A stretch of 37,680 nt of DNA, from contig PWJZ01000113.1 of assembly GCA_003559855.1 (NCBI GenBank), positions 1 to 37,680 on the forward strand, in the 5' to 3' direction. Positions 26,034 through 35,468 of this stretch are shown piece after piece (within the stretch, counting starts at the first letter, position 1; each line of letters begins with the position of its first letter). Made by a program: the position numbers and the translations under genes. Below the pieces are notes generated by a model. The model ran no database searches. It worked only from the letters and a program-made list of their open reading frames with translations, and was not told where the DNA came from. The stretch is from Bacteroidales bacterium. GTDB taxonomy: Bacteria > Bacteroidota > Bacteroidia > Bacteroidales > UBA7960.

Positions 26034-26123
26034 TTATTTTTTCTTGTGCCTGTTCTTTCTAAGGCGTTTTTTCCTTTTGTGTGTTGCCATTTTATGTCTT
26101 TTTCTTTTTTTTCCGCTCGGCAT
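26034..26123 (-). CDS. 29-residue AURKAIP1/COX24 (mS38/bS22-like) protein
   Basis: A very short gene encoding MPSGKKRKRHKMATHKRKKR followed by LRKNRHKKK. Two thirds of the residues are Lys, Arg or His. The pattern (K/R)xHKxxTHKRKKRLRKNRHKKK is that of the COX24/AURKAIP1 domain found in mitochondrial ribosomal protein mS38 and actinobacterial bS22, so it is most likely a small ribosomal protein that contacts rRNA; the assignment rests on pattern recognition. The gene sits between HU (52 bases upstream) and RNase G (180 bases downstream) in the same direction. It is easily missed because of its length. Confidence 0.8.
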   Translation of the reverse strand: MPSGKKRKRHKMATHKRKKRLRKNRHKKK

Positions 26124-26174
26124 AATATTTATTTTTTTATTTTAAAGTTTATTACTTATCCTCCCCAATTAAAT

Positions 26175-26468
26175 CTATTTTAATTTCTTGACAGTTTCTT
26201 TAACTTCGTTCACAAAATCCTTGGCCGGTTTAAAAGCAGGAATACAATGTTCCGGAATAATGATAGTGGTGTTTTTGGAAATGTTTCTGCCGGTCTTTTC
26301 AGCCCTTTCTTTTATGATAAAACTTCCAAAACCCCGTAAATATACGTTCTCTCCTTTAACGAGTGATTTTTTTACCGTGCTCATAAAAGCTTCAACAGTT
26401 TTTAGCACATCAACTTTTTCTAGACCTGTTTTATTTGCGATTTCTGCAACAACTTCTGCTTTCGTCAT
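26175..26468 (-). CDS. HU-family DNA-binding protein
   Basis: 97 residues. N-terminal helices MTKAEVVAEIANKTGLEKVD, then the HU signature GFGSFIIKERAEKTGRNISK, with the DNA-binding beta-arm, and KPAKDFVNEVKETVKKL at the C-terminus. It is a small dimeric nucleoid protein that bends DNA with little sequence preference. The arm reads TTIIIPEHCIPAFKP, where many HU proteins have the I-P tip followed by the FKPGK motif; here FKPAKD. A TAnnTTTG box lies about 70 bases upstream, so HU probably starts the transcript with the COX24-like and RNase G genes. The ssb gene is divergent. Confidence 0.94.
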   Translation of the reverse strand: MTKAEVVAEIANKTGLEKVDVLKTVEAFMSTVKKSLVKGENVYLRGFGSFIIKERAEKTGRNISKNTTIIIPEHCIPAFKPAKDFVNEVKETVKKLK

Positions 26469-26836
26469 GATTTAATACTTTTTAAGTTTTTAAGATTATA
26501 TTTTAAATTTAACAACTTTAATTTCAGACTGCTGGCAAAGATAATTCTTTTTATTAATTATGAAATAATAAATCAATAAATTTTATGCCAACAAATTATA
26601 AAACTACAGTAAGTATAAGTTTTTAAAATTATCAACAGACCAAAACAAATAAAACACAAATATATCATATAGGTAATTTTATTTTGGTAAAAAATAAAAT
26701 TTAACAATAAAAGTGAAAAAATATTTAAATTTTCTTGACATTCATTAAATAATGATTTATTTTTACACCTACTATTTTTATATGTAAAATATAACCCTTT
26801 CAATTATTAATTATTAATCATTAAACAAGCAAAATT
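26469..26836. other. Divergent promoter region between HU and ssb
   Basis: About 370 very AT-rich bases. It holds the HU -7 box on the minus strand. On the plus strand, upstream of ssb, a TTGACATT at about 26735 resembles a sigma-70 -35 box, but no matching -10 or TAnnTTTG is convincing. No gene seen. Confidence 0.5.
26536..26543 (-). promoter_or_regulatory. Putative -7 box for the HU operon
   Basis: The minus strand reads TATCTTTG, matching TAnnTTTG, with an expected leader of about 60 bases before the HU ATG. No clear -33 TTTG. Confidence 0.45.
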
Positions 26837-27265
26837 ATGGCAGGCATTAACAAGGTTATTCTAATTGGTAATTTGGGTTCAGACCCTGAAGTACGAACAT
26901 TGGAAAGTGGCGTTAAAGTAGCTAATTTCAATATAGCCACAAACGAGACTTTCAAGAACAAGAATGGCGCAAAGCAGGAAAGGACCGAATGGCACAGGAT
27001 TGTTTTGTGGCGTAATTTAGCAGAAATTGCCGAAACATATCTTAAAAAAGGTGACAGGATTTACATTGAAGGCCGTATAAGAACAAGGCAATGGGAAGAT
27101 AAAGACGGGGTGAAAAAATACACAACCGAGGTTTACGGTGATAATATGGTGATGCTTGGCACTAAGGCACATGACGCTTCACAAGACCAATCTTCTCCTC
27201 CGGACGAAAACATTCCGAAAAACGACCAGGAGCCACCTGAAGGTGAAGACGACCTTCCTTTTTAG
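26837..27265 (+). CDS. ssb: Single-stranded DNA-binding protein
   Basis: 142 residues. OB-fold from MAGINKVILIGNLGSDPEVR through NFNIATNETF, EWHRIVLW and YIEGRIRTRQW to YGDNMVMLG, then an acidic tail ending PPEGEDDLPF. The D-D-L-P-F tip is the conserved acidic end that recruits replication and repair proteins. SSB coats single-stranded DNA as a tetramer. Length is typical. It is divergent from HU and followed by a long hairpin terminator at 27302-27336. Confidence 0.97.
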   Translation: MAGINKVILIGNLGSDPEVRTLESGVKVANFNIATNETFKNKNGAKQERTEWHRIVLWRNLAEIAETYLKKGDRIYIEGRIRTRQWEDKDGVKKYTTEVYGDNMVMLGTKAHDASQDQSSPPDENIPKNDQEPPEGEDDLPF

Positions 27266-27301
27266 TTTTTATGTAATTTAAAAAATTAACATCTTAATTG
27301 A

Positions 27302-27336
27302 AACAAGGGTATTGTCGTATAGACAATATCCTTGTT
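27302..27336 (+). terminator. Hairpin terminator after ssb
   Basis: Arms AACAAGGGTATTGTC (27302-27316) and GACAATATCCTTGTT (27322-27336) pair over 15 bp with one G-U, loop GTATA, then ATTT. It lies 37 bases past the ssb stop. The T-tract is short but the stem is strong. Confidence 0.75.
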
Positions 27337-27389
27337 ATTTCCTTAAAAATAAAAACCTGATAATTTAAGAAATTTCAGCGGTTTTTTGT

Positions 27390-27397
27390 TATTTTTG
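27390..27397 (+). promoter_or_regulatory. Putative -7 box for the 27451 barrel gene
   Basis: TATTTTTG matches TAnnTTTG; the leader would be about 48 bases before the ATG at 27451. It sits between the ssb terminator and the gene, where a promoter is expected. Confidence 0.45.
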
Positions 27398-27450
27398 CCA
27401 AACAAAGATTATTAACAATTGTTGTAATAAATGATCTTAAAAAAACCAAA

Positions 27451-28158
27451 ATGAAAAAAACAATTATCTTGTTAACAGCCGTGTTTTTCATTGCTTCAAA
27501 CAATCTGTTTGCCGATGATGACCGGATAAAAATGCGTCTACAAGACAGACTTATTTTCGACATATTCATTGATATTTGGCAAAACAGTCCGGAAGAAATG
27601 GATTTGAAGTTTTTTAATCGTGGTATTAACGTAGCTCTTTTGCAGGATTTCCCGATAGGATACAGCAACTTTGCTATTGCAGCAGGATTAAGCTTTTCAG
27701 GTCATAACATGTACAGCGATCATTGGTACAGGTATTCACATGAAGACGACAACTTTGATTTTGAAAAGATCTATGACGATCTGGATTACAGGAACAATAA
27801 GATAAACATCAATTATATTGACATACCTTTGGAGTTCAGATACCGTACAAGACCTTCGAGGGAAATACCCCACCCTTTCCGTATAACTATTGGTGCAAAA
27901 TTCGGATATATGATACAGGCAAAAACGAAATATTCAGGTGATTGGTATTCATCTGCCGATAATGGAGAAATGCGGGAAGTGAAATTCAAAGAAATTAATG
28001 TAGGCAATATTGAGAGCTGGAGATATGGCATTATGTGCCGTATTGGATATGGTTTTGTGAATTTAACAGCTTATTATCCGTTAAGCGAAATTTTCGAGGG
28101 AAATACCGTTGAAGACATGATACCGGTCAGCCTGGGAATTTCTTTTACTATAAATTAA
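27451..28158 (+). CDS. Outer-membrane beta-barrel protein (PorT/OMP_b-brl type)
   Basis: 235 residues. Signal peptide MKKTIILLTAVFFIASNNLF then ADDD. The mature part shows alternating strands typical of eight-stranded Bacteroidota barrels: NRGINVALLQDFPIG, FAIAAGLSFSGHNMY, NINYIDIPLEFRYRT, FRITIGAKFGYMIQAK, YGIMCRIGYGFVNLTAYYPL and PVSLGISFTIN at the C-terminus. The central NYIDIPLEFRYR is the family's most conserved strand. Predicted to sit in the outer membrane; role unknown. It has its own likely promoter and converges on the PAP2-like gene with a 4-base overlap. Confidence 0.83.
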   Translation: MKKTIILLTAVFFIASNNLFADDDRIKMRLQDRLIFDIFIDIWQNSPEEMDLKFFNRGINVALLQDFPIGYSNFAIAAGLSFSGHNMYSDHWYRYSHEDDNFDFEKIYDDLDYRNNKININYIDIPLEFRYRTRPSREIPHPFRITIGAKFGYMIQAKTKYSGDWYSSADNGEMREVKFKEINVGNIESWRYGIMCRIGYGFVNLTAYYPLSEIFEGNTVEDMIPVSLGISFTIN

Positions 28159-28775
28159 TAAGCGCTGAAAATAAAATAGAGACTCAACATAGTCAAAATA
28201 CCGACAATATAACCTGCAAAAACCTGTCCGACACTGTGTAAATTGAGCTTTAACCGGCTGCTTCCAACCAAACCCGACATCAATATAACAAAAATGATTA
28301 TAAAAGGAACATCTATTCTTAACAGAAATGTTGTTGCCAGTAAAAGCCCCGTTAATCCGCCCATAGAAACCATATGAAGGCTTATTTTCCATTTCATGGT
28401 AATAAACAAGCTTATTATTAACAGTAAAGTGGCTCCCAAAAAATAAAAATGCAATAGCGAAGGTAAGTTTGACTGCTTCAACATATAATAGGTGAAAAAA
28501 TAAAAAAACACCCCTATTATCAAGGGCAAATACCTTTCACTCCGTTTGATTAGTGCCATATTATCTACAAACCCCGTTCTTTTCATGAAATAGATAGCCA
28601 GCATCGGCAAAACTGCAGTATTTACAAATACTATAAGCGTAACAATGGTTTTTACCCTCAAGGGCAAAACATATGCCATGAAAGTATCCATATTGAAAAG
28701 AGTCAAAACCCCCAGTGTAGGAATAAATAAAGGATTGAAAACCGTCGAAACGATTTTTGCCACACGAATTTCCAT
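28155..28775 (-). CDS. Polytopic membrane protein, PAP2-like with altered motifs
   Basis: 206 residues starting MEIRVAKIVSTVFNPLFIPT; a start 8 codons upstream is also open, but this one matches the usual N-terminus of relatives. About six TM helices. The C-terminal half resembles the PAP2 (type 2 phosphatidic acid phosphatase) fold: KWKISLHMVSMGGLTG stands where PSGH is expected and SSRLKLNLHSVGQVFAGY where SRxxxxxHxxxD is expected. The His residues are kept but the final Asp is Gln and the PSG is lost, so classic phosphatase activity is doubtful. Located 126 bases downstream of rpoN in the same direction. Substrate unknown. Confidence 0.65.
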   Translation of the reverse strand: MEIRVAKIVSTVFNPLFIPTLGVLTLFNMDTFMAYVLPLRVKTIVTLIVFVNTAVLPMLAIYFMKRTGFVDNMALIKRSERYLPLIIGVFFYFFTYYMLKQSNLPSLLHFYFLGATLLLIISLFITMKWKISLHMVSMGGLTGLLLATTFLLRIDVPFIIIFVILMSGLVGSSRLKLNLHSVGQVFAGYIVGILTMLSLYFIFSAY

Positions 28776-28901
28776 GAGAAAACAAATTACATAAATCAAA
28801 CTAACCCTTTATACCGTAATATCTTTCTACAACTCTTGTATCCGTTATCTGTTTTTCAATTAATTTAATAGCCAGGATCTATCATCAAGCTACCATCAAT
28901 A

Positions 28902-30395
28902 TCATACCAGTTCTTTGCGAAGTCTTGCTACAGGTATATTGAGCTGTTCGCGGTATTTTGCCACCGTTCGCCTTGCAATGTTATAGCCTTTTTCGCGTAA
29001 TATTTCGGCAAGTTCTTCGTCGGTTAGCGGTTTCTTTTTATTCTCAGCATCTATACAGTCACGCAATATTTTTTTGACTTCGCGTGTTGAAACTTCCTCT
29101 CCGTCTTCCTTTTGCATCGATTCCGAAAAGAATGTCTTCAGCAGGAAGGTGCCAAAAGGAGTTTGAACATATTTGCTGTTAGCAACCCTTGAAATAGTTG
29201 ATATGTCAAGATTTACAATATCGGCAATATCTTTCAGTATCATTGGCTTAAGGAGGGTTTCATCGCCGGTAAGGAAATAATCGCGTTGATAGTCAAGTAT
29301 TGCCTGCATTGTAACTATCAATGTGTTCTGCCGCTGTTTTATGGCATCAATAAACATTTTTGCACCGTCGAGCTTTTGTTTTACAAACAACATTGCCTCT
29401 TTCTGACGGGAATTGGTATTATCTTTTTTTTGCGCCATTGTTTCAAGCATGTCGGCGTACGTGCGGTTAATCTTCAAATCGGGAGCATTCCTGGAGTTGA
29501 GCGTCAGCTCAAGCTCACCATTATTTATGTTTACAATGAAATCGGGAACTATGTATTGAACATTTTTGCCCGCCTCGGTTATTGAATTCCCGGGCTTTGG
29601 ATTCAGTTTTAATATTTCATCTATAGCTTCCTTGAGTTGGCTGTCGGAAAGACCATGCTTTTTTTTGATCTTTTCATAATGTTTTTTCGTGAAATCATTA
29701 AAATTCTTTTCAAGAAGTTTTTTTGCATTTTCCAAAGCAGGTGTGGTAATCGATTTGCGGTTTATCTGCAAAAGTAAACACTCCTGCAGATCCCTTGCGC
29801 CTATTCCGGGAGGATCAAATTCCTGTATCTGGCGTAAAAGGTTCAACACTTCCTTAAAATCGGTTTGTACATTATGAGTAAATGCCAGATCATCTATCAA
29901 TGCACGGATATCACGCTGCAGATAACCTGAATCATCAATATTTCCTATTATATGAGAAGCAATAAGATACTCTTTGTCATTAAGCTTCCTTAATCCAAGC
30001 TGCGACAGCAAATAATCCTGAAAGCTCATTCCTGAAACATAAGGAATATCTTTTTTTTCATCATCAGCGGAAGTGTTTTGAGAACTGAGCTTATAAAAAG
30101 GTATATCATCATCATCTATGTAATCTGCTATATCAAATTCATTATCATGCGTATCTTCTTTATCGCTCATATCGCTATCGTCGTCTTTGTCAATATCTTC
30201 AAAATCAATCTCTTCATCTTCCGTTTCCCGTTCTTCCGACTCTTCAGAACCTTCTTCCAGGGCAGGATTTTCCTCTATCTCCTGTTTAATGCGTTGCTCA
30301 AGCATCACAGTTGGTATTTGCAACAGTTTCATAAGCTGGATCTGCTGCGGCGATAACTTCTGAAGTAGCTTCTGCTGTAATCTTTGTTTTAACAT
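28902..30395 (-). CDS. rpoN: RNA polymerase sigma-54 factor
   Basis: 497 residues. Region I (MLKQRLQQKLLQKLSPQQIQ and the Gln/Leu-rich helix with IEENPALEEG) binds activators; region II (about 48-110) is an unusually long acidic stretch (E and D rich); region III holds the core-binding domain, a helix-turn-helix (NLDISTISRVANSKYVQTPF) for -12 recognition, and the RpoN box ARRTVAKYRE at about 474-483 for the -24 element. Sigma-54 needs AAA+ enhancer-binding activators, none of which is encoded in this window. The asnS gene is 233 bases upstream and the PAP2-like gene downstream, the same order as in many Bacteroidota. Confidence 0.96.
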   Translation of the reverse strand: MLKQRLQQKLLQKLSPQQIQLMKLLQIPTVMLEQRIKQEIEENPALEEGSEESEERETEDEEIDFEDIDKDDDSDMSDKEDTHDNEFDIADYIDDDDIPFYKLSSQNTSADDEKKDIPYVSGMSFQDYLLSQLGLRKLNDKEYLIASHIIGNIDDSGYLQRDIRALIDDLAFTHNVQTDFKEVLNLLRQIQEFDPPGIGARDLQECLLLQINRKSITTPALENAKKLLEKNFNDFTKKHYEKIKKKHGLSDSQLKEAIDEILKLNPKPGNSITEAGKNVQYIVPDFIVNINNGELELTLNSRNAPDLKINRTYADMLETMAQKKDNTNSRQKEAMLFVKQKLDGAKMFIDAIKQRQNTLIVTMQAILDYQRDYFLTGDETLLKPMILKDIADIVNLDISTISRVANSKYVQTPFGTFLLKTFFSESMQKEDGEEVSTREVKKILRDCIDAENKKKPLTDEELAEILREKGYNIARRTVAKYREQLNIPVARLRKELV

Positions 30396-30628
30396 TATTC
30401 GTAAACATTAAAAATGATCATCAGGATCAATCCTTTTTAATCATTATTAAACTGCCAATTTATAAATTTTTCCAACATCTTTACTAAAAAAAACAAAATT
30501 ATACATATAATAATTATGTTGAATCAGATAATTAACAAATTTTTATATCACGCCAAAAAATCATAAGACCACCAGAGATATATCGTCTGTTATTTGCCCT
30601 GTCTTAGCCTCCTGCAAACTCATTAACA

Positions 30629-32038
30629 TTAAAACTCTGCATTCATTGGTGTTCTGGGAAAAGGAATAACATCTCTTATGTTGCTCATACCCGTGGCAAA
30701 CAACATAAACCTTTCAAATCCCAGACCAAACCCGCTGTGAGGAGCTGTGCCAAACTTCCTCGTTTCAAGATACCACCATACATCATCCGGATCGATTTTC
30801 ATTTCTTTTATTCGCTGCGACAATTTATTATAATCCTCTTCGCGCTGCGAACCGCCAATAATCTCACCTATTCTGGGAAATAATACATCCAGTGCCCTTA
30901 CAGTTCTTCCATCATCATTTAGCTTCATGTAAAAAGCCTTTATTTGCTTGGGATAGTCAGTCAAAATCAACGGCTTATGAAAATGCTTTTCAACAAGGTA
31001 GCGTTCGTGCTCCGATTGCAGATCAACACCCCATTTTACCGGAAACTCAAATTTCTGACCCGAATTTTCAAGTATCTTAATTGCTTCGGTATATGTAAGA
31101 CGCTTAAAATCATTTTCCAGGACAAAACTGAGTGTTTCGACGACTTTGCTGTCATACCTGCTCTGCAAAAATTCAAGATCGTCGATACATTTATCAATAA
31201 GGTACCTGATAAGATACTTTAAAAAATCTTCGGCCAAATCCATATTATCATCTATATCATAGAAAGCCACCTCGGGTTCGACCATCCAGAATTCCGACAG
31301 ATGTCTTGGGGTGTTGGAATTTTCAGCCCTGAAAGTAGGTCCGAAAGTATATACATTTGAAAGTGCCATAGCGCCAAGTTCTGCCTCAAGTTGCCCCGAA
31401 ACGGTGAGATTGGTTTCCTTGCCGAAAAAATCCATAGAAAAATCAACCGAACCATCCTCTTTTCGCGGTAAATTATCCAGGTCCAGCGTTGTTACCCTGA
31501 ACATATCGCCGGCACCCTCGCAGTCGCTGCCTGTGATTATCGGTGTATGAATATAATAAAAGCCTTTATCGTTAAAATATTTATGTATGGCAAACGACAA
31601 TGCATGCCTTATCCTAAATATTGCACCAAAAGTATTTGTACGCGGGCGAAGATGGGCTATCTCCCGCAAAAATTCCATGGAATGCACTTTCTTTTGAAGA
31701 GGATATTTCTCAGGATCAGCCTCCCCATACAGTTTAATATCGCTGGCATGTATTTCATATAACTGACCCTTACCCGGCGATTCAACCAACATGCCGTTTA
31801 CTGAAATACAAGCACCAGTGGTGATCTTTTTCAATAACTCATCATTATTGAAAGAAACAACATCAACAACAATCTGTATGTTGTGAATGGTCGAACCATC
31901 ATTCAGAGCTATGAATGCAATGTTTTTCTTGCCCCTGCGAGTACGTACCCAACCCTTTACGTTAACATCATTGCCAACGAAATGACTGTAATCTCCTTTT
32001 AACAGATCTGTAACCCTGGTCCGTTTTAATGATTTCAT
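30629..32038 (-). CDS. asnS: Asparagine-tRNA ligase
   Basis: 469 residues, class IIb synthetase. N-terminal OB anticodon-binding domain ([20 protein letters not shown]), then motif 1 region ([19 protein letters not shown]), motif 2 ([20 protein letters not shown]) and motif 3 ([19 protein letters not shown]). The sequence SEFWMVEPE and the catalytic ATP-binding Arg in motif 3 are intact. It charges tRNA-Asn directly, so the indirect GatCAB route is not required for Asn. Length is normal. Upstream of rpoN on the same strand. Confidence 0.96.
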   Translation of the reverse strand: MKSLKRTRVTDLLKGDYSHFVGNDVNVKGWVRTRRGKKNIAFIALNDGSTIHNIQIVVDVVSFNNDELLKKITTGACISVNGMLVESPGKGQLYEIHASDIKLYGEADPEKYPLQKKVHSMEFLREIAHLRPRTNTFGAIFRIRHALSFAIHKYFNDKGFYYIHTPIITGSDCEGAGDMFRVTTLDLDNLPRKEDGSVDFSMDFFGKETNLTVSGQLEAELGAMALSNVYTFGPTFRAENSNTPRHLSEFWMVEPEVAFYDIDDNMDLAEDFLKYLIRYLIDKCIDDLEFLQSRYDSKVVETLSFVLENDFKRLTYTEAIKILENSGQKFEFPVKWGVDLQSEHERYLVEKHFHKPLILTDYPKQIKAFYMKLNDDGRTVRALDVLFPRIGEIIGGSQREEDYNKLSQRIKEMKIDPDDVWWYLETRKFGTAPHSGFGLGFERFMLFATGMSNIRDVIPFPRTPMNAEF

Positions 32039-32413
32039 TAGTATAAAATGTATTTATGCTTCTGATTTTTAATAATATATATTTGTCAATTATTGCGTTT
32101 ATTAGTTCTTGATCCATGCAACCCTCATACTTTATTATTACCACCGGCCATAAGACAGGTTACTCGCTTTGCTCGTCAGACCTCTTTGGTAAGTTCACCA
32201 GGCTCATTATCTTTTGTGAACTCCGGTGAATGAGAGTTTAATGAAAATATGACGTTTCAGAATGCAAAATTAAAAATATTTTGACATAAGATGTCATTGC
32301 TGCAACTAAAGTATCCCTGCTCGATGACAGATTCGTTATTTATGCCTGTTTAAAAAAAAAATAATTAAATTTGCCCTGTGTATTAATGGTTTAACGTTTC
32401 CCAAAAAGATACA
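32039..32413. other. Divergent intergenic region between asnS and the CAP-domain gene
   Basis: About 375 bases without a gene. It contains the TAAATTTG box at 32366-32373 for the CAP-domain gene. A stretch around 32145-32230 is richer in GC than the rest and contains several short inverted pieces, but no tRNA or named RNA could be folded from it. Confidence 0.45.
32366..32373 (+). promoter_or_regulatory. Putative -7 box for the CAP-domain gene
   Basis: TAAATTTG matches TAnnTTTG; it would give a leader of about 35 bases before the ATG at 32414. Confidence 0.45.
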
Positions 32414-33034
32414 ATGCAAATAATATTTAACCGGTCATTCTCATTAAAACTTATCCTTTTGTTTTTGTTTTTGTTTTTTTCAAAAATGACAAACAGTACA
32501 ACCCTTCAAGCCGGTTTTGGCGAAGTATGCATAACCCCTGAAGAAGCCAAACTGCACCGCCTGATCAACGAATATCGCAACAGCAGGGGTTTGAGCCCGA
32601 TCCCTTTAAGCTTGAATCTGACTAAAGTGGCAAAAGCACATACTGCCGATCTTTATTACAATAATCCGCATAATGACGATTTGTGTAATATGCACAGCTG
32701 GTCGGCAAAAGGCGACTGGGAACCTTGTTGTTATACATACGATCATGCAAACGCCGAATGTATGTGGAACAAGCCACGTGAGATCAGTAATTATAAAGGC
32801 GACGGTTATGAGATAGTTTTTTACATGTCGCCCGTCAATGGTATATCCATGGCTAAAGAATCACTTGATAGCTGGAAACTAAGTCCGGCACATAACAACG
32901 TGATTATAAACGCAGGAATATTCCGTAATGCCGAATGGAAGGCTGTCGGAATAGGCATATATAAAGAATATGTCACGGTCTGGTTTGGAGAAAAAACAGA
33001 CGATGAAGGCGAGCCTGAAAGATGTGAACAATAA
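32414..33034 (+). CDS. Exported CAP (SCP/PR1-like) domain protein
   Basis: 206 residues. A long hydrophobic signal (FSLKLILLFLFLFFSKMT) leads into a CAP domain: EAKLHRLINEYRNSRGLSPI, LNLTKVAKAHTADLYYN, MHSWSAKGDWEPCCYT, a middle insertion, then SWKLSPAHNNVIINAG and WKAVGIGIYKEYVTVWFG. The two His (KAHTAD and SPAHNN) and the Glu of the CAP cavity region are plausible. Bacterial CAP proteins are secreted; their activity is poorly known. Six Cys in the mature part suggest disulphides outside the cytoplasm. Single gene with a likely own promoter. Confidence 0.85.
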   Translation: MQIIFNRSFSLKLILLFLFLFFSKMTNSTTLQAGFGEVCITPEEAKLHRLINEYRNSRGLSPIPLSLNLTKVAKAHTADLYYNNPHNDDLCNMHSWSAKGDWEPCCYTYDHANAECMWNKPREISNYKGDGYEIVFYMSPVNGISMAKESLDSWKLSPAHNNVIINAGIFRNAEWKAVGIGIYKEYVTVWFGEKTDDEGEPERCEQ

Positions 33035-33518
33035 AAAGCCATATTTTATCGCCAAACCCAAAATCGCAGGACCCAAACCGCAAATCTCCATACATTAATT
33101 TACGCTATTTTAAATATCGAACAAAGATTGTCTTCGGCAAGATCGCAATGTTATTCCCTTCGGTCATTTTGCCTCCCTTTGGTCGGCACGTTAAGCTAAT
33201 GATTTATGATTTTTAAAGTTGAAAAAAACTGTCATACCAAAATTCTTAAATCGTAAACCGGTGTTACTTGTATGCCCCGTCTGATCCATAGCCTTCAAGC
33301 TAAGAAAATGAATTATATTTCAAATATTCCGTTACTTGAACCACATAGGCATATAGGACACACAGGTAGGACACACAGGATAATACATATGGTTTCCGTA
33401 TGTATGTTTCTGTGTGAAAACCATGTGACCTATATGTGATTCGAAAAAGAATTACTTTTTGAGCTGTTGTGTTGAGGTTAGTAGTTTTGATCGAAGTTAA
33501 ACATACATTGCAAATTGG
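33035..33518. other. Intergenic region with palindromic element
   Basis: About 480 bases, no gene. The left 250 bases show nothing specific. The right part holds the large imperfect palindrome at 33338-33442 (separate entry), close to the 3' end of the SPOR gene. Confidence 0.55.
33338..33442. repeat. Large imperfect palindrome with ACACAGG-type repeats
   Basis: The outer arms GAACCACATAGG (33338-33349) and CCTATATGTGATTC (33429-33442) are near inverted copies. Inside, AGGACACACAGG occurs twice in tandem (33355-33366 and 33368-33379), CACACAG can pair with CTGTGTG (33410-33416), and the centre pairs ATACATA with TATGTAT. The whole is thus a nested hairpin of about 105 bases. CACATAGG-type palindromes of this kind are scattered between genes in many Bacteroidota genomes, so it may be a miniature repeat or mobile hairpin; only one copy is seen here. 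Confidence 0.6.
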
Positions 33519-33932
33519 CTACTCAAAGTCGGGAAATTCAATGATATCAGGCACAATATAAGCATATTCGTACTTGTGAGATAATTTTTCCAGAAACTTC
33601 CTGGCATCAAGGCGGGTACGGAAATTTCCAACCCTGATCTTGAAATAGGGCTCTTCATAAATAAGGTATGAGCCCGTTTCGGGATATCTTTCGTCAAATT
33701 CAGCTTTTACCTTTTCAGTCCTGAGCCTGGAGCGGCTTCCCGAATCAGAATAAATTTGTACCCTGAATCCCGGAACCCCTTCCTTACTTTCATTAATTTG
33801 CCTGCGTTGCCGAATTAACCATTCAATCATTTCATCCTGAACAACCTCAGCTTTACCCTGAGGCTCCTGCGAATAAGACAACAAACCGGCAAAAATCAAT
33901 GCTAATGACAGAAACAGGATATTTTTCATCAT
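33519..33932 (-). CDS. Exported SPOR-domain protein
   Basis: 137 residues from MMKNILFLSLALIFAGLLSY, a signal peptide; the frame is open 16 codons upstream but those would precede the signal. After a short helical linker (DEMIEWLIRQRRQINES) comes a SPOR domain: GFRVQIYSDSGSRSRLRTEK, YPETGSYLIYEEPYFKIRVG and FRTRLDARKFLEKLSHKYEY. SPOR domains bind denuded peptidoglycan at division sites. It lies 57 bases downstream of proS on the same strand; the link to proS is probably only shared transcription. Confidence 0.88.
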   Translation of the reverse strand: MMKNILFLSLALIFAGLLSYSQEPQGKAEVVQDEMIEWLIRQRRQINESKEGVPGFRVQIYSDSGSRSRLRTEKVKAEFDERYPETGSYLIYEEPYFKIRVGNFRTRLDARKFLEKLSHKYEYAYIVPDIIEFPDFE

Positions 33933-33989
33933 GTTATGCTGATAAATAAATTTAGTACAAAGATAATAATGAAATTTCAAAGAAAAACA

Positions 33990-35468
33990 TTAATATGCCC
34001 TTGCAAATATCACTCTTTGGTTTGAAGGTTTACCTGAATATATGCATTTTCCCTTTTCACTATTTTTATTTTCAAACGGGATGCATCTGATGGTGGCTTT
34101 GGTTTCTTCTTTTATTTTTTCCTCCGTTTCGGCAGTACCATCCCAGTGAGCGAGTATAAACCCGCCCCGGCTATCAAGAACACTCTTAAAATCTTCCCAC
34201 TTATCAACTTTTGTGGTATTATCTTCCCTGAAAGCCAATGCTTTCCTGAACAGGTTATCCTGAATTGCTTCAAGCAAATGTTCTATCTTGTTGGCTATAT
34301 CGGCTTGCTGATATGATGTTTTTTCAAGGGTATCCCGTCTGGCAACTTCAACGGTTTTGTTTTGGAGGTCACGCATACCGATAGCAATCCTGACCGGCAC
34401 CCCTTTAAACTCATATTCATTAAATTTCCAGCCGGGCTTATGCGTATCACGGTCATCAACCTTTACTGAAATGTTTTTTGCATCAAGCATATTTTTTATT
34501 TCATATGCTTTTTCACAAACCTGTTGATACTCTTCATTGCTTTTGTATATCGGCACTATAACTACTTGTATGGGTGCCAGCTTTGGTGGCAGCACCAATC
34601 CATTGTCATCCGAATGGGCCATAATAAGTGCTCCGATCAGTCTGGTTGACACACCCCACGATGTTGCCCATACATATTCCATACTGCCTTCCTGATTGCT
34701 GAATTTGACATCAAAGGCTTTTGCAAAGTTCTGCCCCAGAAAATGAGATGTTCCCGCCTGTAAAGCCTTACCGTCCTGCATCAAAGCTTCTATGCAATAT
34801 GTATCGACAGCACCGGCAAAACGTTCGTTTTCTGATTTCAACCCTTTGATAACAGGAATAGCCATATGCTTTTCGGCAAACTCGGTATAAACATCAAGCA
34901 TCCTTATGGTTTCCTCCACAGCTTCCTCTCTTGATGCATGCGCAGTATGCCCTTCCTGCCATAAAAACTCCGTTGTACGTAAAAACAATCGGGTACGCAT
35001 CTCCCACCTTACAACATTAGCCCACTGATTAACCAGAATGGGAAGATCACGGTAAGATTGAACCCATTTACGATAAGTATCCCAAATGATGGTCTCCGAT
35101 GTCGGCCGTATGATCAACTCCTCCTCAAGACGAGCATCCTCATCAACGATGATACCCTTGCCCGAAGGATCATTCTTAAGCCTGTAATGTGTCACTACCG
35201 CACACCCCTTGGCAAAACCCTCTACATGATCAGCTTCTTTGTTCAAAAACGATTTTGGTATGAAAATTGGAAAGTATGCATTGGAATGCCCGGTATCCTT
35301 AAACATTTTGTCAAGAGCTGATTGCATTTTTTCCCATATGGCATAACCATACGGCTTTATCACCATACATCCTCTTACTGCCGAAGTCTCTGCCAAACCG
35401 GCTTTGAGGACTATGTCATTATACCACCTTGAATAATTCTCTTCTCGTGTTAAAAAGTCTTTCGCCAT
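33990..35468 (-). CDS. proS: Proline-tRNA ligase, eukaryote/archaeal type
   Basis: 492 residues. The short form without the bacterial INS editing insertion: [38 protein letters not shown], motif 2 region [17 protein letters not shown] with [18 protein letters not shown], motif 3 [18 protein letters not shown], then the anticodon domain [17 protein letters not shown] and a zinc-like C-terminal domain ending FARAY. A C-terminal Tyr is typical of this type. It charges tRNA-Pro. This type is normal in Bacteroidota. It is divergent from the lipoprotein gene. Confidence 0.96.
   Translation of the reverse strand: MAKDFLTREENYSRWYNDIVLKAGLAETSAVRGCMVIKPYGYAIWEKMQSALDKMFKDTGHSNAYFPIFIPKSFLNKEADHVEGFAKGCAVVTHYRLKNDPSGKGIIVDEDARLEEELIIRPTSETIIWDTYRKWVQSYRDLPILVNQWANVVRWEMRTRLFLRTTEFLWQEGHTAHASREEAVEETIRMLDVYTEFAEKHMAIPVIKGLKSENERFAGAVDTYCIEALMQDGKALQAGTSHFLGQNFAKAFDVKFSNQEGSMEYVWATSWGVSTRLIGALIMAHSDDNGLVLPPKLAPIQVVIVPIYKSNEEYQQVCEKAYEIKNMLDAKNISVKVDDRDTHKPGWKFNEYEFKGVPVRIAIGMRDLQNKTVEVARRDTLEKTSYQQADIANKIEHLLEAIQDNLFRKALAFREDNTTKVDKWEDFKSVLDSRGGFILAHWDGTAETEEKIKEETKATIRCIPFENKNSEKGKCIYSGKPSNQRVIFARAY

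Noticed and set aside
32145-32230. Possible tRNA or small RNA
   Set aside because: A GTTCACC string is present, but no cloverleaf arms or acceptor stem can be built.
33355-33379. CRISPR-like direct repeat
   Set aside because: Only two 12-base units with a one-base gap; no spacers and no cas genes.
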